From: Devosia aquimaris
GTDB taxonomy: Bacteria; Pseudomonadota; Alphaproteobacteria; Rhizobiales; Devosiaceae
Direction of reading: 5' to 3'
Assembly: GCF_020169335.1 (NCBI RefSeq)
Contig: NZ_JAIEZN010000002.1
Location: 1,054,001 to 1,118,000 of the forward strand
DNA length: 64,000 bases
Shown: positions 36,647 to 44,989 of the stretch, one piece after another
Position numbering within the stretch: position 1 is the first letter of the stretch
Layout of the letters: each line of letters begins with the position of its first letter
Position numbers and translations under genes: made by a program
The notes under the pieces: model-generated
The model's input: only the letters and a program-made list of their open reading frames with translations
What the model was told of the DNA's origin: nothing
Database searches by the model: none

Positions 36647-37918
36647 ATGAGTTTTCTGACCCCAGATACCAAGAAGGCTGAAGAGCCTGCGGCCGAGATC
36701 TCGTCGGGCGCGCGGTTGATTCCGCGCATCACTATCCAGGCCTTTTGCGAGCACTCCCAGACTGCCCAATTGGTGGAGAGCGCGATCCACGATCGCCGCA
36801 TGTCCAAGGTTGCCCTGACCACCCACAACGGCGGCATCGATGGCGCTGTCGAGACCTACAAGTCCAACCCCACGCCGAACCTGATCATCGTTGAGTCCAC
36901 CGCGACGCCCGAAGCCCTGCCATTGGAGCTGGAGCGTCTCGCAGAAGTCTGCGACGCCACCACGCGCGTGGTTGTTCTGGGCCATGTCAACGACGTGCTG
37001 CTCTATCGCGATCTGATCCGCTCTGGCATCTCCGAATATATCGTGCTGCCGGCGACGGCCAGCCAGATCGTCTCGGCCATCACCGAGCTGTTCGCATCCG
37101 AAAATGCAGCCCCCATCGGCCGCACGGTTGGTTTCGTTTCGGCCAAGGGTGGCGCGGGCGGCTCCACCATTGCGCACAATGTCAGCTGGGCCATCGCCAG
37201 CGCCCTGCGTCAGGACAGTCTGATCCTGGACATGGACCTGGCCTTCGGCACCGCGGGTCTCAACTTCAACCAGGATCCGCCGCACGGTCTGGCCGATGCC
37301 CTTGCCGTGAACCAGAAGGTCGACCAGACCATGCTGGATCGTCTGATGAGCAAGGCGGCCAACCACATCAACCTGCTGACCGCCCCGGTTATGCTGGATC
37401 GCACCTATGATTTCGAGGAACGCGAGTTCGAGCAGATCATCGAGCTGTGCCAGAAGTCGATGCCCGTGGTGGTGCTCGATATCCCGCACGCCTGGAACGC
37501 CTGGATCCGCCAGACGCTCGCCACGATCGATGAAGTGGTGATCGTGGCCGAGCCCGATCTGGCCAATCTGCGCAATGCCAAGAACCTGGCCGACACCATC
37601 AAGTCACTGCGCCCCACTGAGAGCGCGCCGCTCCTTGTGCTCAACAAGGTGGGTGTGCCGCGCCGGCCCGAGATCAATTCGGCCGAGTTCGCCACCTCGG
37701 TCGAATGCGAACTTGTCGGCCAGATCCCCTTCGATGCGGCGCTGTTCGGCACGGCCGCCAACAATGGCCAGATGATTGCCGAGGTCGCAGCCAACAACAA
37801 GAGCAACGAGGTGTTCCGCTCGATCGGCATGCGGGTGACCGGGCGCCAGGCCAGCCATGCCGGCAATCGCTCGGCCGGCCTGATCAAGCTGCCCGCGTTT
37901 CTCAAGAAGCTGGCATGA
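36647..37918 (+). CDS. cpaE: Pilus localisation ATPase CpaE/TadZ
   Basis: The 423-residue protein has an N-terminal receiver-like domain (about 40-150) and a MinD/ParA-type ATPase domain (about 155-400). The P-loop reads AKGGAGGST where a deviant Walker A normally has K-G-G-x-G-K-T/S; the second lysine is replaced by glycine. DMDLAFGTAGLNF and VVLDIPHAWN are the Walker A' and B regions. TadZ/CpaE proteins mark the pole and recruit the pilus machine. Atypical P-loops occur in this family. AAGGAG lies 10 bases before ATG 36647. Confidence 0.93.
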   Translation: MSFLTPDTKKAEEPAAEISSGARLIPRITIQAFCEHSQTAQLVESAIHDRRMSKVALTTHNGGIDGAVETYKSNPTPNLIIVESTATPEALPLELERLAEVCDATTRVVVLGHVNDVLLYRDLIRSGISEYIVLPATASQIVSAITELFASENAAPIGRTVGFVSAKGGAGGSTIAHNVSWAIASALRQDSLILDMDLAFGTAGLNFNQDPPHGLADALAVNQKVDQTMLDRLMSKAANHINLLTAPVMLDRTYDFEEREFEQIIELCQKSMPVVVLDIPHAWNAWIRQTLATIDEVVIVAEPDLANLRNAKNLADTIKSLRPTESAPLLVLNKVGVPRRPEINSAEFATSVECELVGQIPFDAALFGTAANNGQMIAEVAANNKSNEVFRSIGMRVTGRQASHAGNRSAGLIKLPAFLKKLA

Positions 37919-37951
37919 CCGCCCCGGGCGATCTGAAACGGTAGGATGACC

Positions 37952-39445
37952 ATGTTTGGCAAGCGCACTACATTTGGCGGCAATACACCGGGCGTCGGTG
38001 AGCCGGCGCGGCCGGTGCAAAGCCCGCCGCGCCCGGCTGCCCCTGCGATCCCCGCCCGCCGTGCCTCCGACACCGACAGCATGGCGGCGCGTATCCGCAC
38101 GCCGGAGGAAGTGGTGGACGTGCGCGCCCCGGCTCAGGCCCAGCGCGACAAGGAATATTTCCAGACCAAGTCGGCCATCTTCAATGCGCTGATCGACAGT
38201 ATCGATCTCAGCCAGCTTGCCACCATGGAGCAGGTGGCGGCGCGCGAGGAAATCCGCGACATCGTCGCCGAGATCATCGCGCTCAAGTCGATCATCATGT
38301 CCATTTCCGAGCAGGAAGACCTGCTCGAGGACATCTGCAACGACGTGCTCGGCTATGGGCCGCTCGAGCCGCTGCTCGCGCGCGACGACATCGCCGACAT
38401 CATGGTGAACGGTAGCCAGAAGTGCTACATCGAAGTCGGCGGCAAGGTGCGGCTCACCAATGTCCGCTTCCGCGACGACGCGCATCTGATGAACGTGTGC
38501 CAGCGTATCGTCAGCCAGGTCGGTCGCCGTGTGGACGAGAGTTCGCCCATCTGCGACGCCCGCCTGCCCGACGGTTCCCGCGTCAACGTCATCGCCCCGC
38601 CGCTCTCGCTCGATGGCGCCACGCTCACCATCCGCAAGTTCAAGAAGGACAAGCTGACCCTCCAGCAGCTGGTCAAATACAACTCCATCTCGCCCGAGGG
38701 CGCCGAGGTGCTGCGCATTCTGGGGCGCGTGCGCGCCAATGTGCTGATCTCGGGCGGTACCGGCTCGGGCAAGACCACGCTGCTCAACTGTCTGACCGGT
38801 TTCATCGAAAAGGACGAGCGCGTCATCACCTGCGAGGACTCGGCCGAACTGCAGCTGCAGCAGCCCCATGTGGTGCGTCTTGAAACCCGGCCCCCCAACC
38901 TCGAGGGCGAAGGCGAGATCACCATGCGTGATCTCATCAAGAACTGCCTGCGCATGCGGCCTGAACGCATCATCGTCGGCGAAGTGCGTGGACCGGAAAG
39001 CTTTGACCTGCTGCAGGCGATGAATACCGGTCACGACGGCTCCATGGGCACGTTGCACGCCAACAGCCCGCGCGAAGCTCTCAGCCGTCTTGAATCGATG
39101 ATCACCATGGGCGGCTATTCGCTGCCCAGCCGCACCATCCGCGAAATGATCACCTCGTCGATCGATGTTGTGGTCCAGGCCGCCCGCCTGCGCGATGGTT
39201 CGCGCCGCATCACCCACATCACCGAAGTGCTGGGGATGGAAGGCGATGTCATCGTCACCCAGGACATCTTTGTCTACGACATCCTGGGCGAGGACGCCAA
39301 TGGCATGCTGATCGGCCGCCACCGCTCCACGGGCATCACCAAGCCCAAGTTCGCCGAGCGCGCCCGCTACTTCAACGAGGAGAGCAATCTCGTCGAGGCG
39401 CTCGAGAAGTCCAACGTCGAACAGCGCGAACTACTGGATTCCTAA
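37952..39445 (+). CDS. cpaF: Flp pilus ATPase CpaF/TadA
   Basis: The 497-residue hexameric secretion ATPase powers Flp pilus extension and retraction. After a Pro-rich N-terminus of about 45 residues it shows DIMVNGSQKCYIEVGGK, the Walker A ISGGTGSGKTTLLNCL, the Asp box with ITCEDSAELQLQ and the histidine box GSMGTLHANSPREA. ATG 37952 is preferred to ATG 37946 because AGGA at 37943 would overlap the earlier start. tadB begins at the base after its stop, so translation is tightly linked. Confidence 0.96.
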   Translation: MFGKRTTFGGNTPGVGEPARPVQSPPRPAAPAIPARRASDTDSMAARIRTPEEVVDVRAPAQAQRDKEYFQTKSAIFNALIDSIDLSQLATMEQVAAREEIRDIVAEIIALKSIIMSISEQEDLLEDICNDVLGYGPLEPLLARDDIADIMVNGSQKCYIEVGGKVRLTNVRFRDDAHLMNVCQRIVSQVGRRVDESSPICDARLPDGSRVNVIAPPLSLDGATLTIRKFKKDKLTLQQLVKYNSISPEGAEVLRILGRVRANVLISGGTGSGKTTLLNCLTGFIEKDERVITCEDSAELQLQQPHVVRLETRPPNLEGEGEITMRDLIKNCLRMRPERIIVGEVRGPESFDLLQAMNTGHDGSMGTLHANSPREALSRLESMITMGGYSLPSRTIREMITSSIDVVVQAARLRDGSRRITHITEVLGMEGDVIVTQDIFVYDILGEDANGMLIGRHRSTGITKPKFAERARYFNEESNLVEALEKSNVEQRELLDS

Positions 39446-40423
39446 ATGCTCGGTCCGATCCTCATCGCACTTCTGGCCATGCTCTTCGTCGGTGCCCTGG
39501 GCTTTGCCCTGGTGCCGTCGACGCTGAGCGATGGCCGGGCGGTGAAGCGGCGCAAGGCCTTCCAGGGCGACATTCGTGTCAATCGCCTTGAGACCGACAA
39601 TTCCCGTGTTCGCGAGCAGCGTCGCAAGGAAGTCCAGCGGGCCCTCAAGGCGCAGACCAATGCCCTCAATACCAAGCGGCGCGTGACCCTGTCCCAGCTG
39701 CTGTTTCAGGCCGGCATGTCCATCAAGCCGGCCGCATTCATCCGCAACAGCGTGATTTTCGGCATCGTGCTGTTCCTCGTCCTGGTCCTGATCCAGGTGC
39801 CGCTTTACTTCGCTCCCATATTTGCGCTCGCCGGCGCCTACCTGCTGCCGCGCATGTATGTCGGCCGCAAGCGCAAGAAATACCAGTCCCGGTTCCTGGA
39901 CGAGTTGCCCAACGCCGTCGAGGCCATTGTGCGCGGCGTCAAGACGGGTCTGCCGCTCAACGATTCCATGCGCGTGGTGGCCAAGGATGCCAAAGAACCG
40001 GTCAAGTCCGAGTTCGCCCGTGTGCTCGATCAGCAGGCGGTCGGCATGAGCATGACCGAGGCGGTGACGGTGCTGCTCGAGCGGGTGCCGCTGCCCGAGG
40101 TCAATTTCTTCGTCGTCGTGATCACGGTCCAGCAACAGGCTGGCGGCAACCTCAGCGAGGCGCTGACCAACCTGGCCAAGGTGCTGCGCAACCGCAAGAA
40201 GATGAAGCAGAAGATCAAGGCCATGTCGTCCGAGGCCAAGGCTTCGGCCGGCATCATTGGTTCGCTGCCCTTTATCGTCGCCATCATGGTCAGCGTGTTC
40301 TCGCCCAGCTATCTGGCGCCCCTGTTCTTCACGCCGCTCGGCAACATCTTCCTGGGCATCGCTTTCCTGATGCTGGCAACCGGCGTGTTCATCATGAGCA
40401 AGATGGTCAAATTCGACTTCTAG
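39446..40423 (+). CDS. tadB: Flp pilus inner-membrane platform protein TadB
   Basis: The 325-residue protein is a GspF-like platform subunit. It has an N-terminal helix (ILIALLAMLFVGALGFALV), a central pair of helices (VIFGIVLFLVLVLIQVPLYF), the cytoplasmic helical domain with FLDELPNAVEAIVRGVKTG, and C-terminal membrane helices. With TadC it forms the membrane platform on which CpaF acts. It starts immediately after the cpaF stop codon, and tadC follows 19 bases later. Confidence 0.93.
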   Translation: MLGPILIALLAMLFVGALGFALVPSTLSDGRAVKRRKAFQGDIRVNRLETDNSRVREQRRKEVQRALKAQTNALNTKRRVTLSQLLFQAGMSIKPAAFIRNSVIFGIVLFLVLVLIQVPLYFAPIFALAGAYLLPRMYVGRKRKKYQSRFLDELPNAVEAIVRGVKTGLPLNDSMRVVAKDAKEPVKSEFARVLDQQAVGMSMTEAVTVLLERVPLPEVNFFVVVITVQQQAGGNLSEALTNLAKVLRNRKKMKQKIKAMSSEAKASAGIIGSLPFIVAIMVSVFSPSYLAPLFFTPLGNIFLGIAFLMLATGVFIMSKMVKFDF

Positions 40424-40442
40424 TCCGAAAGGAGAGCTGGCC

Positions 40443-41447
40443 ATGAATCTCATCGAACTGCTGACGCAGCGGGAATTCCTGATCGCCGTGCTGGCTGCGG
40501 TGTCGGCCGCCGCCGTGGTTTTCACCTTCGGCTCCAGCTTCATCGTCAAGTCGCAGATGCAGGATCGCATCAAGCGCGTCGCCCTGGAGCGCGAAAAGCT
40601 GCGCGCCGAGGAAATGGCGCGCCTGCGCGGTGGCGGCACCACTGTGGCCCCCGGACGCGGCATCCGGCGTGCGGCCGAGACCAAGACCTATATGCGCAAC
40701 GTCGTGGAGCGCTTTGACCTGCGCAAGGCCTTTCAGGACGATGCGACAGTGGACAAGCTGGCCATGGCCGGCTTCCGCGGGCAGGGGCACCTGACGACCT
40801 TCCTCTTCATGCGCCTGGCGACCCCGATCGGCCTGTTTCTGCTGGCTGCGTTCTATCTGCTGCTTCTAGCGCCCGCCGACCGCCCGCTCTATCTCAATCT
40901 GACCTATGCCGTGGGCCTGGGCCTTGTCGGTTCGTTCCTGCCCAACCTGATCCTCAAGAACAATATCGACAAGCGCCAGGCCTCGATCCGCCGCGCCTGG
41001 CCGGACTGTCTGGATCTGCTGCTGCTCTGCGTCGAGTCGGGCATGTCGGTGGAACACGCCTTCAAGCGCGTCTCCAAGGAAATCGGCGCGCAAAGCCCCG
41101 AACTGGCCGAGGAGCTGACCCTGACCACGGCAGAACTGGCCTTCCTGGAGGATCGCACGCGCGCCTACGACAACTTCTCGCGCCGCAGCGGCCTTGATGG
41201 CGTCAAGTCGGTGATGACGGCCCTCATCCAGGCAGACCGCTACGGCACCTCCGTGGGCCAGGCGCTGCGCGTGATGGCCGAAGAAGGCCGCGAAACGCGC
41301 ATGATGGATGCCGAAAAGAAGGCCGCTGCGCTGCCCCCCAAGCTGACGGTACCGCTGATCGTGTTCTTCCTGCCGGTGCTGTTCATCGTCATCATTTCCC
41401 CGGCCATGATCGAGGTCTTTGGCCCCGGCGGCGTCATGAACCGCTAG
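40443..41447 (+). CDS. tadC: Flp pilus inner-membrane platform protein TadC
   Basis: The 334-residue GspF-domain protein is the partner of TadB. It shows an N-terminal helix, a central hydrophobic block (TPIGLFLLAAFYLLLLAP), the conserved CLDLLLLCVESGMSVEHAF segment and a C-terminal helix (LIVFFLPVLFIVIISPAMI). AAAGGAGAG precedes the ATG. It is the last plus-strand gene of the assembly operon and is followed by a bidirectional terminator before the convergent tadD. Confidence 0.93.
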   Translation: MNLIELLTQREFLIAVLAAVSAAAVVFTFGSSFIVKSQMQDRIKRVALEREKLRAEEMARLRGGGTTVAPGRGIRRAAETKTYMRNVVERFDLRKAFQDDATVDKLAMAGFRGQGHLTTFLFMRLATPIGLFLLAAFYLLLLAPADRPLYLNLTYAVGLGLVGSFLPNLILKNNIDKRQASIRRAWPDCLDLLLLCVESGMSVEHAFKRVSKEIGAQSPELAEELTLTTAELAFLEDRTRAYDNFSRRSGLDGVKSVMTALIQADRYGTSVGQALRVMAEEGRETRMMDAEKKAAALPPKLTVPLIVFFLPVLFIVIISPAMIEVFGPGGVMNR

Positions 41448-41468
41448 CCGGCTGCGGGGCGACAACGA

Positions 41469-41500
41469 CAAAAGGCGCTGCCCACCGGCAGCGCCTTTGT
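41469..41500. terminator. Bidirectional terminator between tadC and tadD
   Basis: CAAAAGGCGCTGCC and GGCAGCGCCTTTGT flank CACC. The stem is 12 bp with A-rich and T-rich edges, so it can stop transcription from both the tadC operon and the convergent tadD gene. Confidence 0.8.
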
Positions 41501-41522
41501 TCATTTCGATTGGGGTTCGGGC

Positions 41523-42293
41523 CTAACCCTTGGCGATCATGTCCCAGCGGTTCTGCTGGGTCAGCAAGGCGCGCACATAGGCCATGTTGTTCTCGACCTG
41601 CTCGGGCGGCAGTTCGGCCGCATAGATGGCGCGACATTCCTCGAAGCGTCCCTGCAGCCCCACGATCAGGGCCAGGTTCTGCCGGATCTGGCTGGTTGCG
41701 CCGCGCATCTGCACGGCGCGGCGCAGATGCTGCTCGGCGGCAGGCAATTCATTGGTCATGGCATAGCTCAGGCCGAGATTGGCTTCGACCGACGCCTCGC
41801 CGGGTGCAATCACCAGCGCTTGCGCATAGATCTGGCGCGCCTCGCCGCTGCGACCCATCTGGTCGAGCGTGGCGCCCTTGACCAAAAGGGCGTTCCAGTC
41901 CGGCACGTCCGGACGGATCACATTGTCGAGCACCGTCAGCGACTGCTCGAAGCGCCCGTCGGCGGTCAACGCCTTGGCATAGGCCACCGTGATGTCGACG
42001 TCCTTGGGAAAATAGCCGATGCCCGCTTCGAGCACCGCGACGGCCTGGCCGCTCTGGCCGGCGGCGCGCAGCGCGGCGGCAAAATGGATCAGATTGAGCT
42101 TGTCCTTGGGGTTGGCCTTGTAGCGGGCCGCAAGCTGGGCAATCGTCTGCTTGCCCTGGCTGGCCGACACGCCCGTATAGTCCGGCGACGGCATGCTGCC
42201 GCGATTGGAGGCACAGGCGCTCAGGGCCATCGCCGCGACACCCGCCAGCAGCAGGCTGCGCATCCAGGCATGTCGGGGTTTGGGCAAACTCAC
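41523..42293 (-). CDS. tadD: TPR lipoprotein TadD-like
   Basis: The 256-residue protein has a lipoprotein signal with lipobox LSAC (in MALSACASNRG) and about five TPR-like helix pairs. One contains ALVIAPGEASVEANLGLSYA, the typical TadD segment. TadD is an outer-membrane lipoprotein thought to act like a pilotin for the Tad secretin. GTG 42293 is chosen because GGGAG lies 6 bases upstream on the minus strand; an internal ATG at 42263 would start right at the signal helix. It converges on tadC. Confidence 0.87.
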   Translation of the reverse strand: MSLPKPRHAWMRSLLLAGVAAMALSACASNRGSMPSPDYTGVSASQGKQTIAQLAARYKANPKDKLNLIHFAAALRAAGQSGQAVAVLEAGIGYFPKDVDITVAYAKALTADGRFEQSLTVLDNVIRPDVPDWNALLVKGATLDQMGRSGEARQIYAQALVIAPGEASVEANLGLSYAMTNELPAAEQHLRRAVQMRGATSQIRQNLALIVGLQGRFEECRAIYAAELPPEQVENNMAYVRALLTQQNRWDMIAKG

Positions 42294-42491
42294 GGTCAAC
42301 TCCCAGTGCGGGGCCGGTGTGGACAGCAAATTGCTCCAGCGGTCACGCGACAGACTTTTTGGGGCACGGCCCCATGCCATTGGAATAAATCATTAACCCT
42401 AACACCGCGTTAAAGCCCGCGCTGGCGCTGTTGCGGCGCTCCCGACCCACCGATACAAGCGAGGGACAAACCAGCCCAATCGGAGTCGTCC

Positions 42492-43835
42492 ATGCCCGCC
42501 GCATTGCCCGTCATCTGCGTGTCTGAAAACGGTCTGGCGGCAGCCGGCTTGACGCCGGACCAGGTCGGCTGGGCGGAGGCCAATGGCTTCTCCGGCCAAC
42601 GCGGCCGATTGTTGCCGCTGCCGGACGGGCAGGCGGGTCTGGGCGGCTATCTCTTCGGCATGGGCCCGGCGGAAGGGCGCCCGACCATGGTCCTCGGCCT
42701 GGCGGCCGCTGCGCTGCCGGCGGGCGACTATGCGCTCGAAGGTGCTTTTGGCGATCCCGGCTTTGCCGCTCTGGCCTTTCGCCTGGGCGCCTATCGCTTC
42801 GATCGCTACCGCGCGGCCAAACCCGGCCCGACACTGGTGCTGCCACAGGGTGCCGATGCCGATGAGGTCGATCGCCTCGTCGAGGCGGCTGGCATCGCCC
42901 GGGACCTCATCAACACCCCGGCCAATGATCTGGGCCCCGATGCCCTCGAAGCCTTCATTGCCGAATTCGCCGCCGCCCGCGGCATGGATTGCGCCGTGAC
43001 GCGCGGCGACGACCTGCTGGCGGCCGGATTTCCCATGATTCACGCTGTTGGCCGCGCCGCTGCCGAAGCCCCCCGGCTGGTCGACCTGACATGGGGCGAT
43101 CCCGCTCACCCCAAGGTCACCCTGGTGGGCAAGGGCGTCACCTTCGACACCGGTGGGCTCGACATCAAGCCGTCCTCGGGCATGCTGCTGATGAAAAAGG
43201 ACATGGGCGGCGCCGCCAATGTGCTGGGTCTGGCCCACGCCATCGTCTCGGCCGGTCTCAAGCTGCGCCTGCGCGTGCTCATCCCCATTGTCGAGAACGC
43301 CATCTCCGCCTCGGCCTTCCGTCCGGGCGACGTCCTGCGCTCGCGCAAGGGCCTCACGGTCGAGATCGGCAACACTGATGCCGAGGGCCGCCTGATCCTG
43401 GCTGATGCCTTGGCTCTGGCCGACGAGGAAGCGCCCGAACTGCTGCTCGACATGGCAACGCTGACCGGCGCCGCCCGCGTCGCGCTCGGGCCCGAGCTGC
43501 CCCCCCTCTACAGCACCGACGACAGCCTCGCCGCCGCGCTGATGGCCTCCGGCCTGCGTAGCGATGATCCGCTCTGGCACATGCCCCTGTGGTCGCCCTA
43601 TGACGCCATGATGAATTCGAAGGTTGCCGACGTGAACAACGCGGGCGCCGGCGGCTTTGCTGGCTCTGTGACAGCCGCCCTGTTCCTGCGCCGCTTTGTT
43701 GCCAACGCCGCAGCCTGGGTCCATCTCGACATTTATGGCTGGGCGCCCGAGGCTCGCGCCGGGCGCAGCCATGGCGGCACCGACCAGGGCATCCGCGCCG
43801 TCTTTGGCTTGTTGTCGGACCGCTATGGAAGATAG
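42492..43835 (+). CDS. M17 leucyl aminopeptidase family protein
   Basis: The 447-residue protein has the M17 catalytic domain with metal and active-site residues in place. These are K214 and D219 in GKGVTFDTGGLDIKPS, and D296, E298 and R300 in NTDAEGRLILADAL. It removes N-terminal amino acids using two metal ions, usually as a cytosolic hexamer. The N-terminal domain is short, as in the PepB-like alphaproteobacterial group. The 198-base upstream gap holds divergent promoters shared with tadD. Its stop codon lies inside the palindrome that precedes the MarR-GNAT gene. Confidence 0.9.
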   Translation: MPAALPVICVSENGLAAAGLTPDQVGWAEANGFSGQRGRLLPLPDGQAGLGGYLFGMGPAEGRPTMVLGLAAAALPAGDYALEGAFGDPGFAALAFRLGAYRFDRYRAAKPGPTLVLPQGADADEVDRLVEAAGIARDLINTPANDLGPDALEAFIAEFAAARGMDCAVTRGDDLLAAGFPMIHAVGRAAAEAPRLVDLTWGDPAHPKVTLVGKGVTFDTGGLDIKPSSGMLLMKKDMGGAANVLGLAHAIVSAGLKLRLRVLIPIVENAISASAFRPGDVLRSRKGLTVEIGNTDAEGRLILADALALADEEAPELLLDMATLTGAARVALGPELPPLYSTDDSLAAALMASGLRSDDPLWHMPLWSPYDAMMNSKVADVNNAGAGGFAGSVTAALFLRRFVANAAAWVHLDIYGWAPEARAGRSHGGTDQGIRAVFGLLSDRYGR

Positions 43836-43852
43836 TTGACTTTGGCAACTAT
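43832..43852. promoter_or_regulatory. 21-base palindrome, probable MarR-type operator
   Basis: ATAGTTG and CAACTAT are exact inverted arms around ACTTTGG, a spacing and sequence typical of MarR operators. It lies 38 bases before the ATG of the MarR-GNAT fusion and overlaps the aminopeptidase stop codon. A TATAAT-like box overlaps the right arm, so binding would block transcription; autoregulation is likely. Confidence 0.6.
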
Positions 43853-43890
43853 AATGTTGACCATGTCAGCAAATGGCATGGGGCAACATC

Positions 43891-44820
43891 ATGAGCGACA
43901 CGACCGGGCAGATCGACGAAATCCGTGCGTTCAACCGCTTCTACACACGCCAGATTGGCCTGCTGGAGGAGCATTTTGCCGACGGGCCGCTCAGCCTGCC
44001 AGAGGCGCGGGTGATCTACGAGATCAATGCCAAGGGGTATGTGACAGCCCGGGATCTGGTGCAGGAACTGCGCATGGATGGCGGCTATTTGAGCCGCATG
44101 CTGACCAAATTCGTTGAAGCGGGCCTGACCGCCGTATCACCCACGCCCGGCGACAGGCGCAGCAACACCATTGCCCTCACCCCTGATGGCGATCTCATCG
44201 CGCGGCGCCTCAATACGCGCTCCCACGATGCGGTTGCCAGTCAGATTCACGGCCTTGCCGACAGCCAGAAGCGCGAACTGGTCGATGCCATGCGCACCGT
44301 CCGTCGTCTCCTGCGCGATAGCGCGCTCACGCGCGGGCCGGTGGTGATCCGCGACCACCGCATTGGCGACCTGGGCTGGCTCATCCATCGCCAGGGCATC
44401 ATCTACAACGAGCAGTTCGGCTGGAATATCGCGTTCGAGGCCCTGATCGCCGGCATCTACAGTGAATTTGAGCGCGCGCCGGATGCGCCGGCCAAGCGGC
44501 TGTGGATTGCCGAGCAAGATGACGCCATCATCGGCTCGATCTTTGTCATGCCCTCTGAAGGTCTGGCCGGGTCTGCCCAACTGCGCATGCTCTATGTCGA
44601 GCCGGTCGCCCGCGGCCAGGGCGTCGGCGCAGCGCTGGTCGCCCAGGCCGTCGGCTTTGCCCGCCAGAATGGCTACCAGCGCATGCGGCTGTGGACGCAT
44701 GCCAACCAGGCATCGGCCCGCAAGCTCTATGCCGGCGCTGGCTTCCGTATCGTCGAGACCATGCCCGAGACCAATTTCGGCAAGGACCTTGAGGGCGAGA
44801 TCTGGGAGCTGACCCTCTGA
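43891..44820 (+). CDS. MarR family regulator fused to GNAT acetyltransferase
   Basis: The 309-residue protein has an N-terminal MarR winged helix (about 1-145) with LSLPEARVIYEI, MDGGYLSRMLTKFVEAGL and the wing PGDRRSNTIALT. A GNAT domain follows (about 150-309) with LRMLYVEPVARGQGVGAAL and ARKLYAGAGFRIVE. This two-domain architecture is known but its ligand and acetyl acceptor are mostly uncharacterised. It probably senses a small molecule and may modify it. The start ATG 43891 has no strong ribosome site. A 21-base dyad upstream is the likely binding site. Confidence 0.9.
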   Translation: MSDTTGQIDEIRAFNRFYTRQIGLLEEHFADGPLSLPEARVIYEINAKGYVTARDLVQELRMDGGYLSRMLTKFVEAGLTAVSPTPGDRRSNTIALTPDGDLIARRLNTRSHDAVASQIHGLADSQKRELVDAMRTVRRLLRDSALTRGPVVIRDHRIGDLGWLIHRQGIIYNEQFGWNIAFEALIAGIYSEFERAPDAPAKRLWIAEQDDAIIGSIFVMPSEGLAGSAQLRMLYVEPVARGQGVGAALVAQAVGFARQNGYQRMRLWTHANQASARKLYAGAGFRIVETMPETNFGKDLEGEIWELTL

Positions 44821-44859
44821 GCACCAGGCCAGTCCGCTCCGCAGTGGATTTGCGCCTCC

Positions 44860-44955
44860 TTTGCATCCCTCCCCCTTGAGGGGAGGGACCGAGGGAGGGG
44901 GTCCATCGGCGGCGTACAGGCCTCCCAGCCTGCCTTTTCCTCAAGGGAAGGGCGA
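44860..44955. repeat. Rhizobiales-type palindromic intergenic repeat
   Basis: TCCCTCCCC (44866-44874) and GGGGAGGGA (44880-44888) form a perfect hairpin. A GGTCC-rich stretch and a second half ending CCTCAAGGGAAGGG follow. This mosaic resembles the abundant intergenic repeat of this order. It lies between two convergent genes and may act as a terminator. Confidence 0.55.
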
Positions 44956-44989
44956 CGATGCAACCCGATCAGTCTGACCTCGAAACGAC

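Noticed and set aside
37604..39322. A 572-codon minus-strand open frame opposite cpaF
   Set aside because: The plus strand encodes a complete secretion ATPase; the antisense translation has no recognisable motif and typical shadow composition.
42387..42413. TTAA-N13-TTAA between tadD and the aminopeptidase gene as a CtrA site
   Set aside because: The spacing is 13, not 7, bases; no arrangement in this stretch fits the consensus.
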